Origin: Smallanthus sonchifolius
Lineage: Eukaryota; Streptophyta; Magnoliopsida; Asterales; Asteraceae
Assembly: GCA_023525975.1 (NCBI GenBank)
Contig: CM042018.1
Location: forward strand, 75,523,001 to 75,587,000
Direction of reading: 5' to 3'
Length of the DNA: 64,000 nucleotides
Notes under the pieces: generated by a model
What the model saw: only the letters and a program-made list of their open reading frames with translations
Database searches by the model: none
What the model was told of the DNA's origin: nothing
Made by a program: the position numbers and the translations under genes
In this document: positions 10,680-20,644 of the stretch, piece after piece
How positions within the stretch are numbered: the first letter of the stretch is position 1
Layout: each line of letters starts with the position of its first letter

Positions 10680-13600
10680 ATGGCTCGACGTGTTGAATAT
10701 AAGCATAATAAAGTGGCGTTGTTAGATCCTAATATGCCAGAAGCAGTTCATTTTCAAGGCATCATCAATTTTCTGAATCGATCAAGACTGCATGTTGCAT
10801 TATCTGCGGATCCCTATATTAGCTTGGTGTATATACAACAATTCTGGGATACGGTACATCAAGATATCGACGTGGAACCGCATGTCCTTCGTGTAACAGT
10901 AAACAATACCGAGATTGCAATTTCAGAAGAGACGATTCGTGTTGCTCTTGATTTGGGTGGAAATGCTGAAGATCCAATATCTTATCCTAACACTCTTATT
11001 ATGGGTTGTTTTCAAAGGATGGGATATCGTGGAAGACAAAATGATACCCAAGCTAGGAAAGGTGGATTAGTGGGTGAATGGAGGTATTTTATGCATATGA
11101 TTATACAATGCATCTCTCCGCGAAAAGCTGGTACCGATGGCTTGAAGATGGCACTTCAAACAGCAATGGTGGCCTTAACATTGCATAAAAGATTCAATTT
11201 TCCTCTTTATTTCTATCGGGAGATGGTAATGCAGATAAATCCAGCTGAAGGTCAAGGTTTCTTAATGTATCCTCGGTTTATTCAAATGATACTCAATCAT
11301 CTTATTCCTGATCTTCCACAACATGCCATAAGATTGACTTTGACTCCGATGTCAAAACGTATCTTTACAGATTGTACAAAGGTGAAACAGCAAAATGCTG
11401 CGTTGATTCCAGTCAATACTCCACTGTTTGGGCACTTAATCAATCCTGATTATGTTGCACCAGCTAATGATAACTGGTTTCATCCTAATGAACTTGTTCA
11501 CGCTCAAGGCATTAACGTTCCAGCACAACAACAACATCAACAACCACAACGACCTGCACAACAACAACAGATACCAGTTACATAAATTCCTATTCCTGAA
11601 CAAGTTCCTATTCCACAAGCTGCAGTTGATATTCCTATTCAGGAACCAGTTCAAGAAGAGGTCGTCCATGATCCTAATCAAGATCTAGGTATGAACATGG
11701 ATGATTTTGTTGATGAAGCTGTGAACTCGCCCATTCATGAACAAGAAGGGAATGTGGTGACAGATGCTGATTCTAGTTCCAGTTCAAGTGATACAATATC
11801 ATCTGATGATGACAGCACTGATTCTGATGAATATAGGGATTTTTCCCCAAGTCATTATGAACGGTTGGCTGCTATTCCACTGGCTAATGCTGGAAAACGC
11901 ATTAAATCTCAAGCCAGACGACCACGACGCAAGTCTGTTCGGGATCCTCCTTCCGGATCAGTACTTGGAAAAAGATCTTGGGTCGATGAGAGTTCTGACA
12001 CTGACAGTGACTTTAATCCAGATCCTTCACGTCAAAAGTTAATGTCTGCGTCAATTGCTGCTGCAACATCTTCTCAAGGAGTTGAAGATGCAAATTTTGT
12101 TGCTTCTCTGATAATTACTCCTCCAAGATCTAAGGATCCATCTCCTGTTCCTCCAGAGATTCCTACTACTTCAAGTCCTTCTATTCCACAATCAATAGCT
12201 TGTCCGTCAAAGCCTTCTGATTCTGACACGATAACTTTCCTTGAATCTCAAGTGCTGTCTCTACAAACACAAGTTAACTCTCTTGTATCTATTGATTCAC
12301 AATGGCAGCTGGTGATTCAGACTCAAGCTCAACAGATTGCTGATATGCAAGCATTAGTGTCCAAACTCGTTCAGCGTCTTGACGCTCAGGGGGAGTTGAG
12401 GATACCTGATACTTGTCACACAGAGTCAATTCAAAGACGTGATGATGAAGACAATGATCCTGCTGGAAATATTGAGGGTGATTGTCAATACACTGACGCT
12501 AATCCTATATCTAGAGTTCAGGGGGAGTCGACATCACAATCTCTTGAAGGAAACAAAGACAAAGATACTTCGGGTACTAATGACGAAGAAATTCTGTTAT
12601 TAGAATTCTTTCAAGATTCGAAGAAGAGGAAGCTGAAAAGATTGAATGTCTTGATGACATTGACGATTTATTCAATGACATGGACGAGGATATGTCAGAC
12701 ACTGAGATAGAAGAAGGAGAAATAGTAGAGATTGAAATAGAGAAAGATAAAGACAGTGTTACATATGAAGGTTGTGACGGTCTTAAGGTGCCTTATAACT
12801 TAATCCAAGAGGATGTTGTTCCCGAGTTCTCTTATGACGGAATAACTGACTCTATGGACTCTATTGAAAACGTCACATTGCCTGATGATACAGCCGAGTC
12901 AAAGATGGATACTGATGATGAGAATCTTCAATTCAATAAGGGTGCTGAAACTGAAACTACTCACACTGAGTCTCCAAAGATTAATGAAGAACCTGTGATG
13001 TATAGAGATACAGGGATGACACGATAACAGTGGAGAGAAGTTGTAAACAGTTGGATGAAGGTGCTACCCAAGTCTCCAGTACAACCTGCTCAGAAAGAGA
13101 AATATGTGAATAAAGAGCAGTGTATAGGAAGGATCATAAGTTGGTTCTATGATGGTGAATCAAAAATATTTGCAATTAAACGATCTGATGGTGTTCAATA
13201 CTTAAAGCCAAGGATCAAATATTTCAACACCTTGCCGAGGTGTGAAATAAATGGTCTAGCTTCAAAGCCACTCATAAATAGATCGAAGAATGGTTTGGCT
13301 GATGTGATAGCAAACCTGATAAAGAAAGAAGGTAGTTCGGGTAAGTATGAACGGCTGAAACCACAGAAGGGAAAAAGAGTGAAGAACACAGATCCTAAGA
13401 CTGGGAAAGTAACCTGGAGATACAAGTATAGACGAGTGAGTGCTATTCACAAGATACCATTAAAGAAGATTCCTCAAGACTTTCTTGGGAATATGAAATG
13501 GTGGTATGTTGATGTTAATACTGGTGAAGCAAGGGTTGAAGATAAAGATAATAAGGTCATTGTGTGTTTCTATGACGCAATGAATCTTATTAATTTTTCA

Positions 13601-13756
13601 AAGAAAGATCAGAGGACGCTGCGAAAGTATGAGATCATGTATACTGATGAATGGAGAGAACAAGGTCTACAGTATAAAAGAGTTTGGCAGATATGCAGAA
13701 GATATGGAGTGCATGCTGGCAGCAGACTACCGGACAACTGGAAGAGATCAAGATAA
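10680..13756 (+). pseudogene. ORF2, extra post-pol protein of element B (broken)
   Basis: A protein of about 1,025 codons in the position where other Sireviruses carry an envelope-like gene. I see no signal peptide or membrane segment. Residues 1-270 form a conserved globular region (FLNRSRLHVALSADPY, QFWDTVH, RMGYRGR, GEWRYFMH, ISPRKAG, YPRFIQ). A Gln-rich stretch follows, then acidic Ser/Asp runs, a basic KRIKSQARRPRRKSV stretch that could be a nuclear signal, and a coiled coil with repeated QxxxL spacing ending LDAQGE. The C-terminal domain has the WWYVD block. Breaks: TAA at 11583-11585, a frameshift near 12615-12625, and TAA at 13025-13027. I recall related proteins in Asteraceae annotations but know no function. 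Confidence 0.82.
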
Positions 13757-13786
13757 AGACTGAAGACAGAAGATCAAGCTATTGTC

Positions 13787-13795
13787 AAGGGGGAG
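13787..13795 (+). other. Polypurine tract of element B
   Basis: AAGGGGGAG, then TC, then the 3' LTR at 13798. Similar CAGGGGGAG copies occur upstream inside ORFs at 6532-6540, 12387-12395 and 12519-12527. Confidence 0.9.
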
Positions 13796-13797
13796 TC

Positions 13798-14284
13798 TGT
13801 TAGGACATAGATTTGTAATGACAAAAGCTTGTAATAGTTAGATTTTATGTCTTTATGTTTTTGTTATGTAATTGTATAAAGTTGCTAAGTGTTTTTACAA
13901 GTGTGCCTAGAGGAGAACTTGTTAAGTTCGCCTGGTCTATCAGAGGCGAACTTAATAAGTTCGCTTAGGTCTAACTGAGGCGAACTTGTTAAGTTCGCTT
14001 GGTCTGTTGGAGGCGAACTTAACAAGTTCGCTTACAGCAGGTTAGTTTCTATATATATGTGTTTACAGAGTCATTAGACGATATAGAACAGAACAGAGAG
14101 AACTAGATTGGTCTGACTGAGTCTGTAAACCATTGTGAATCTGAATATATTTGAGAAGTTTATTTACGCGTGTTGTTTGAATTGTCGGTTAGTATACAAA
14201 CGTTAACACGAAGGATTCCGCACTTCGTGTTATAGCAACGTCATATCACGAGTTCGATCAGTAGTTGAGTTACCTGGACCTACA
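13798..14284 (+). repeat. 3' LTR of element B
   Basis: A 487-bp LTR, TGTTAGG to CCTACA, nearly identical to 755-1239. It keeps four dyad units and TATATATAT at 14050-14058. No primer site follows. The next base enters the pol frame of element C, so this is the right end of the tandem array. Confidence 0.93.
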
Positions 14285-15815
14285 GAAATATGTCTGCATG
14301 CTGCATTCGTGTCCCAGTTAGAGCCGAAGAATGTGAAGGAGGCTCTCACTGATAACTGCTGGATTGAGGCGATGCAAGATGAACTGTCTCAATTCCAAAA
14401 GTTGCACGTGTGGGATTTGGTTGACTTGCCAAAGGGTTTTCAACCAATTGGAACCAGATGGGTGTTCAAATGCAAGACGGATGATCGTCATGTTGTTGTG
14501 AAGAACAAAGCAAGATTGGTTGTTCAGGGTTTTTATCAGCAAGAGGGCTTGGATTACATGGAATTATATGCCCCAGTTGCTAGAATTGAAGCCATTCGAC
14601 TGTTCTTGGCTTATGCCACATATGTCGGGTTCAAGGTCTATCAACTTGATGTGAAGAGTTCTTTCCTATATGGTAAAGTTCATGAAGAAGTCTATGTCAC
14701 TCAGCCTCCCGGTTTTGAAGATCCACATAATATCAATAAAGTGTACAAGCTCGACAAAGCACTTTATGGTCTTCATCAAGCACCGCGGGCATGGTATGAG
14801 ACATTATCTAAGCACTTACTGTCTAATGGTTTCGACCGTGGACAGATTGACTCGACTCTCTTCATTCGGAAAGCAGGAGGTGACATTCTTCTTATACAAG
14901 TATATGAGTAATATGGGTGAATTTAAGCAGGTGATGAAATCCAAATTTGAAATGAGTAATATGGGTGAATTGTCGTTCTTTCTAGGTCTGCAAGTCAGTC
15001 AAAGAGAGGATGGCATTTACCTACATCAAACTAAGTATGTGCAGGACATCTTATCAAAATACAAGATGAATGATAGCAGTACTTATGGAACACCTATCCC
15101 AGTCAATCATGGTCTGCATCCTGACAAAGATGGAAAGGATGTGGACAGCAGATTGTACCGTGGGATGATTGGATCACTTATGTATCTCACAGCTTCAAGA
15201 CCCGATATAATGTTTGTTGTGTGCTTGTGCTTAAGGTTTCAGTCTCAACCGAAGGAGTCACATATGATAGCCGTGAAGAGAATTTTCAGATACCTGAAAG
15301 GGAAACCCCGATTAGGTCTTTGGTACTCTAAGCAGCAGTCACTTGACTTCAAAGCCTACACTGATTCAGATTATGGCGGTTGTAACCTTGACAGAAAGTC
15401 AACTTCTGGTGGATGTCAATTCTTAGGAGAAAGACTGGTCTCCTGGCAGTGCAAGAAGCAGTCAACGGTTTCTGTTTCAACTTGTGAAGCAGAATACATT
15501 GCTGCGGCGAGCAGTTGTTCTCAGATATTGTGGATTCAGCAGCATTTGAGAGACTACGGCTTGAACTTCACTGGAACTCCTCTATTCATTGACAACAATG
15601 CCACCATGTCCATCACAAATAACCCGGTGAAACATTCCAAAACTAAACACATAGAGATTCGTCATCAATTCATCCGTGATTGTGCTGAAAAGCATTTAAT
15701 CGAACTTGTAAAAGTTCACACGGATGACAATCTTGCTGACCTTTTCACAAAGGCATTTGATCGATCCCGTTTTGAGCATCTTGTCAACTTGATAGGAATG
15801 TTCAATCTTGAGTGA
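14285..15815 (+). pseudogene. pol: Pol C-terminal half of element C (RT active site lost)
   Basis: The fragment enters at the CLHAAFVSQLEPKN linker before the reverse transcriptase and continues to the RNase H end near MFNLE-stop. The RT palm is well preserved up to LLIQVY at 14900. There the YVDD motif and about 20 following residues are missing, and a short copy of downstream sequence has been put in their place, which also shifts the frame. From about 14925 the frame is clean to the stop at 15813-15815. The RNase H part (KAYTDSDYGGC, CEAEYIAAAS, HIEIRHQFIRD) is intact. The breakage must be old or a repair scar, because the rest has few defects. Confidence 0.9.
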
Positions 15816-16550
15816 AAACTAAGTTTTCTTAACTCAATTTAATTCATGAAAGTTAAATTTTTAATTCTTTTAAATTTTCTGTATAGTTCTTTTAGTTTTT
15901 AAAATATTTTACAAAAATCAAAAACAAAATAGAAAATGGAGAAAAATTTCAAAGTTAACTTGAGAAAAGAGGAAATGATAGTACATTAGAAATGATCTAA
16001 ACACCATAGACTGCTCATATGGGAAATGATTGCATCATGCTTACTTAATTGTCTAAATTATTATGTTTTTAATCTGTTTATTTACAAGTAATTTGAATTG
16101 TCAGTAGGCTGTATGCATTTTTGAATCACTAGTAGTGTGGAAACTAAATCTAAATTACAACCGTGATTTGAACCCATATTGTCAACTTGAATTACTTGTT
16201 TATGTGCTTATTACGTATGAATAAAGAGTAATCCATGACATGATCCCATATTCTTTGATGTTTATTTTGTATTGTTTTTGCTAAAAGATAGCCTGATATG
16301 ATCCTCTGCTCGTGTCTTTGATAAAAAAAAATAGTTGGTGTGAATACTTGTATATATCTATCTAGAAAAGAACAAAAAGATTTTAAGTTTATGCATTGTT
16401 CAAGCTTAATCAGAAAAAGCCAAAAATATTTTATGTTTAACCTTCATGGATTGTATTTGAAACCTCGTAATTTAATACTTTTATCTTGTACGTTATTTGA
16501 AATGAAATTCTTCATAAATCTGAGTTTCAAATTTGTGGACTTAAGGCTTG

Positions 16551-16702
16551 TGCGTACTTGCCAAGTTCGCACGAAGTAAACCTTGCGCACTTAGCAAGTA
16601 CGCAAGAGTTAGTCTTACGCACTTGTAAATGCGCAAGAGTTAAGTCCTGCGTACTTGTAAGTACGCAAGAGTTAACTCATGCGCACTTAACAAGTACGCA
16701 CG
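16551..16702 (+). repeat. First dyad cluster upstream of ORF2 in element C
   Basis: Five units with arms of the form GCG[C/T]ACTT and AAGT[A/G/T]CGC. Several arms differ at one base from a perfect dyad, unlike the LTR units of the same element, which all match. Confidence 0.85.
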
Positions 16703-16718
16703 ACCGATAAGTGAGGGG

Positions 16719-16727
16719 TATAAAAGA
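16719..16727 (+). promoter_or_regulatory. Candidate internal TATA box for ORF2 (element C)
   Basis: TATAAAAGA follows the dyad cluster by 17 bp, the same order and distance as dyads and TATA in the LTRs. Matching positions are GGGGTATAAG in D (minus, near 26369-26375) and TATATAAAT in F (56289-56297). It lies about 690 bp before the ORF2 ATG. An internal promoter is inference. Confidence 0.55.
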
Positions 16728-17198
16728 GACACTTAGAAAATTCTTTCAGTTTCAAGGTTTCAAACCGATCATCTTCCCTCTGCAAATTTAACTCAAAATC
16801 AAGTGTGTCTAAACCTGTTGATGGCGAATCTCTATGTGTTAAATCGTGACATTGGACCGATTCGGACTTAGAAATCTTTAGGTTAAATCCAAAATATTTT
16901 GGGTAAAATTGGGGTTGTTTGGATAACCTATTGACATTTCTATGCTAATAGGGTTCTTAATCGACTCCATATTCATCCATTTCGTCCTCGATTCTAGCCG
17001 TCGGTGGAATTTTAATCGACAGTGGGATCGGGCGACATTTTTAAGTCAAAATTGGTCTTGGTTTGGTAGTTACTGTGTTAATAATGGTCCCATAAGTTCG
17101 AATCCTTGATTCCGACCTATTGGCGACCTTCTTGACCCGGTCTTTGAGCAATCTGTGATTTTCTTAAAAAATTCTGAAATTTTTGCCAAACGTTGTTC

Positions 17199-17288
17199 CT
17201 GCGCACTTGGCAAGTACGAAAGAAGCAATTCTTGCGTACTTGTTAAGTACGCAAGAGGAAAAGCCTGCGCACTTGCTAAGTGCGCAGG
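17199..17288 (+). repeat. Second dyad cluster upstream of ORF2 in element C
   Basis: Three units with GCGCACTT or GCGTACTT arms, 130-220 bp before the ORF2 start. They match the positions of 10448-10532 in B and 25765-25855 in D. Confidence 0.82.
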
Positions 17289-17384
17289 ACCAACACTTAG
17301 AAAAATTTTCAAGTCTGAAATTTTTGTTCATAGTGTACCTACTATACCGTGTCATGTTTGTTCATCTACAACAATATACGTTGT

Positions 17385-17414
17385 TCTGATTATGTTTTCT
17401 GTGTGTTTCTGCAG
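17385..17414 (+). promoter_or_regulatory. Branch-site and 3' splice acceptor before ORF2 (C)
   Basis: CTGAT, then a T-rich run, then CTGCAG ending at 17414, three bases before the ORF2 ATG at 17418. D has CTAAT and GTTTGCAG in the same places. The expected donor region near 16820 reads GATGGCGA, degraded relative to GGTGAGA in D and F. Confidence 0.5.
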
Positions 17415-17417
17415 ACT

Positions 17418-20400
17418 ATGGCTCGGGCATTCACTGATGAGTTCAACTTGTTAGTAAACACACAACCTGAGTGGAAAGGGGCAGCATTGCAGTATCGGCA
17501 GATCATTGACTTTTTGAACCGATCAAAAATAAGTTATGCAATCTCAGCTGACCCAACAGTCTTAAGGCCTTACTTGGAGCAGTTCTGGGAGACGGCAGAG
17601 CATGACTGCACGGTATCCCCTAATGTAATAAGGGCTACCGTTGATGGTCGGGCTATTGCTTTCTCTGAGGATACAATAAGAAGGGTCCAGCAGTTCGGAG
17701 ACCTCGCTACCGACCCGACATCCTATCCAGATTACTATGTGGATGGATGTTGGAGGAATAGAATGGGATATGTCGGAGCGAGGGACTATGCTTCTTACAA
17801 GAAGATGTGGGTTTTGGATCAATGGCGGTATTTTGCCCACATCATGATCGTGTGCATCTCGTCCAGAAAAGCAAGGAAAGATGCCATGGGTCATGACCTT
17901 GCAGCAGCAATGGTGGGCTTGTCTCTTAATAGGGGCTACAACTTCTCTCACTACATCTTCAAAGCAATCAATGATCAGATCAATACGGCAGAGAAGTTTA
18001 GGTTCCTATTGTACCCGAGGTTTGTGCAACTCTTGATTGATGATGCATTGCCAAACCTACGTGCTATCGGGGATAAACTGCAAGTAAAACGGGTGGACAA
18101 GAGAGTATTTGCTCAGTTTCTAAAGCCAGGCAGTGTAGATCCTACCCCTATGCATACTGAACTCTTTGGCCACCTGCTTAATGAAGCATATGTCGCGCCA
18201 GAAGATTGGAATTGGTATAGTCCCAATTCGGCACCAGAGATGAGTGATGATTCTGATGAACAACAAGAAGAAGAGAATGAAAGTGATGAAGGTGATGACG
18301 AAGGTGGTGATGGTGGTGCTGAGGAATCCGATTCAGAAGCAACAGAATCAGACTCTTCTGATTCCGATGACGCACCATCCCAGGCACACCCGAGGAGATT
18401 GGCACAGGTAACCCTGCCTGTGTCGTCTTCTAAAAGAAAGCGACAAAGCTCGAGCGGCGAATATGAGCCAACATCTGACTCTGACACTACTCTACAAAGA
18501 CAAAGGCGAGAGAAAGCCAGTAAGAAGAGGGGCGATAGGCAAGAGGTTGCTATCCCCAGGGTTGTAGAGATCCCGACTGTGCAGCAAGTACAAGCTGCGG
18601 CTGCCAGTCCAGAATCAGAATCTAACCCACCAGCACAATAATTATACATAAGGAGGAGAAGGCTACTAGTACAAGATAATGTGGCAGTCACGGCGGTCAC
18701 AGAGGAGATTCCTGTGAGGTGATCCTCCCTACTCCAACTGTCCAAGTGACGTGACTACTCCACTTCTCACGGAGTCAGTCACCATCACCCCAACCATAAC
18801 ACCCACTCCCATCATTACATCCCCACACCCACCTCACACCACCGAGCCGTCAGGTCAAGCCTTCAACTATGGTGATTTCTCACAAGGGTTTGACTTTGAC
18901 ACAATTTTCTCCTCCCCCATCCATAATGCTGAAGCCTCATCATCTAGGCATTCCGATCCGTATGATGCAAGGATCAATGTCTTAGAGACCCAAGTTGCTG
19001 AACTGTTGAAGACCATTCAAAATTCAAAGGAGGAGTCTGATCCTCAACAAGCACAGATTAATTCCATGGCCGATGAAGTTAGGATTCTCCACAGCCAGAG
19101 AACAGGGACAAATGAGCAACTGAAGAACGTAGTGGCACAGAACGAGCTGCTGATGAAAACCAATGAAATGATTCTAGGCCACAGAACTTCACTTGAGCTA
19201 AGGATGGATTTGCACAGAAAAGAGCACGAAGCGATGGTCAAATTAGTTGAAGAACTGACCAAGAAGCTTGGTGCTCAGGGGGAGAAAGAGAAGGAAAAAG
19301 AGAAAGAGAAGGAGAAAGAAAAAGAGAAAGAGAAGGAGAAAGAGAAAGAGAAAGAAAATACATCCACTGGTGCTAAGCCTTGTCATCCAGTCGACTTGAC
19401 TAAGGATGATGATAAAGACAAGGATCCTGAAGCCGGTCCTAGTGGAGGTGAGCACCAAGCTTTGGCGATTGTGCCCATCTCTTGTGTTCCAATGGCTGAG
19501 GGGGAGTCTACTCAGCAAGAGGGTGGTGATACATCTGGTGATGGTGGTGATAAAGGGAAGTCAGTGGCTGAAGTACTTAAGGACTTATCTGATGATGAGA
19601 TCCTATATCTAGAGCCTGACTATTCTAAAGAAGCACAGATCGATGCTCTCTTCAATCTAGAAGAAGGAGAGATCGACTCTGGTGATGACTGGAATGATGA
19701 AGATGAGGATGTGGTGATAGAGATTCCCAAGGGCGATGGGGAAGGAGAGTACGAGTTAGAGGATGGTGAGATCTTTGAAGTACCATCGCTCGAATCTCTG
19801 CTCGACACAGGCTCAGTTGACATGGCAAGTAATGTTGAAGCTACAACTGAAGCCTCCCCAGTCGACCCTACACCTGTGGACCCCGAGGAACCAAAAGATA
19901 AAGACATGCCTTCTGCATCATCTAAGGGTCCAGCTCCCGTGTTGCAGAAGACGTCCATCACAGACAAGCACGGAGCTACAGGTATGATCTTGGCTGTTAG
20001 GCTCGATACTTTAAACCAACCAGTGAGGCGTTCAACTCTTTGCCCAAGTACGACCTTGTGAACCTCGCAAACCGCGACCTGCTGAGTCACTCGAGTCATG
20101 CAGTAGCAATGGGTTTGTGGGTAACACTACAGCGGGAAGCAAGATCAGGGAAATTTGAATACTTCAAGCGTCAAGTGCCCAGAAGAGTCAAGGATAAGCA
20201 CGCTGTACATCCTGTGACTAAGAAGCACATAAAGAAATTGGTATACAAGCCAGTACAATGTGAAACTAAGATTCCCTTGAGCAAGTTATCTCAGGATATT
20301 CTTGGTGACACGTGGTACTGGTACGTAGATCCAAAAACGGGCGAGGCTGTGATCATGGGAAAGGTTCGTTCCGAGAGTGGGAACACAGTACCAAAAGAAC

Positions 20401-20585
20401 TGATCAGAATCTTTGATGAAGTATGCTTCATCAACTTTTCTGTGAAAAATCTGGAGGTACTAGCGGAACGCTACTGTGTCCACACGGACGAATGGACGAA
20501 GCTCCTTGCTTCTAAATATGACAAGGTAATTAAGTTCTGCCTTGATTACAAGAAGAAGATGGAAGCTAAGGAACCAGTGCTGTGA
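17418..20585 (+). pseudogene. ORF2 of element C (broken)
   Basis: The start is the ATG of MARAFTDEF, conserved in D. The N-terminal ~270 residues match ORF2 of B in outline (FLNRSKISYAISADPT, QFWETAEHD, RMGYVG, LDQWRYFAH, ISSRKA, YPRFVQ). Then follow acidic and Ser-rich runs, basic SSKRKRQ and RREKASKKRG stretches, a coiled coil with a long Lys-Glu repeat, acidic EEGEIDSGDD segments and the C-terminal YWYVDPKTGEAV domain. Breaks: TAA at 18639-18641, a frame change between 18642 and 18750, and a ~45-bp deletion with frame change near 20005, judged against D. The last part, 20040-20585, is open. Function unknown; no membrane segment is visible. Confidence 0.82.
19281..19357 (+). repeat. Purine microsatellite in ORF2 of C
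   Basis: About 77 bp of GAGAAA/GAGAAG repeats encode an alternating Lys-Glu run in the coiled coil. D has only a few of these codons at the same place (minus strand, near 23740-23760), so the run expanded in C or shrank in D. Confidence 0.9.
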
Positions 20586-20633
20586 AGACTGAAGATTGAA
20601 GACTGAAGACGATGAAGATCCCGAGCTGTTGTC

Positions 20634-20642
20634 AAGGGGGAG
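20634..20642 (+). other. Polypurine tract of element C
   Basis: AAGGGGGAG, then TT, then the LTR start TGTTGATGC at 20645. Earlier look-alikes sit in ORF2 at 19276-19284 and 19498-19506. Confidence 0.88.
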
Positions 20643-20644
20643 TT

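Larger units (their letters stand above)
755..14284 (+). mobile_element. Complete Sirevirus-like Ty1/copia element B
   Basis: A 13.5-kb element with both LTRs, a primer site, gag, pol, a long spacer, ORF2 and a polypurine tract in the expected order. It is unusually long because of the 2.3-kb spacer after pol and the roughly 1,000-codon ORF2. All three reading frames carry stops or frameshifts, so it cannot move by itself. It is one unit of a tandem array with copy A. The array interrupts the pol gene of element C, which resumes at 14285. If the array inserted as one event, the base run GAAAT after 14284 should recur at its unseen left end. Confidence 0.92.
15816..17417 (+). other. Spacer between pol and ORF2 of element C
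   Basis: 1.6 kb without a coding region. It begins with motifs shared with the other elements (GAAATGATAGTACAT, TTGAATTGTCAGTAGGCT, AGTAGTGTG). It then holds a dyad cluster (16551-16702), a TATA-like box (16719-16727), a leader, a tRNA-like patch (about 17062-17107), a second dyad cluster and a splice-acceptor-like end. Confidence 0.75.

Noticed and set aside
10680..13756. Calling ORF2 an envelope gene
   Set aside because: Position fits, but I see no signal peptide, membrane segment or cleavage site in B, C, D or E.
17062..17107. A functional tRNA gene
   Set aside because: The box gap is too short and no acceptor stem pairs around it. Kept only as a tRNA-like patch.
18113..18745. Long minus-strand open frame opposite C ORF2
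   Set aside because: A shadow of the acidic Ser/Asp-rich coding stretch. It gives low-complexity Ser runs with no family match.
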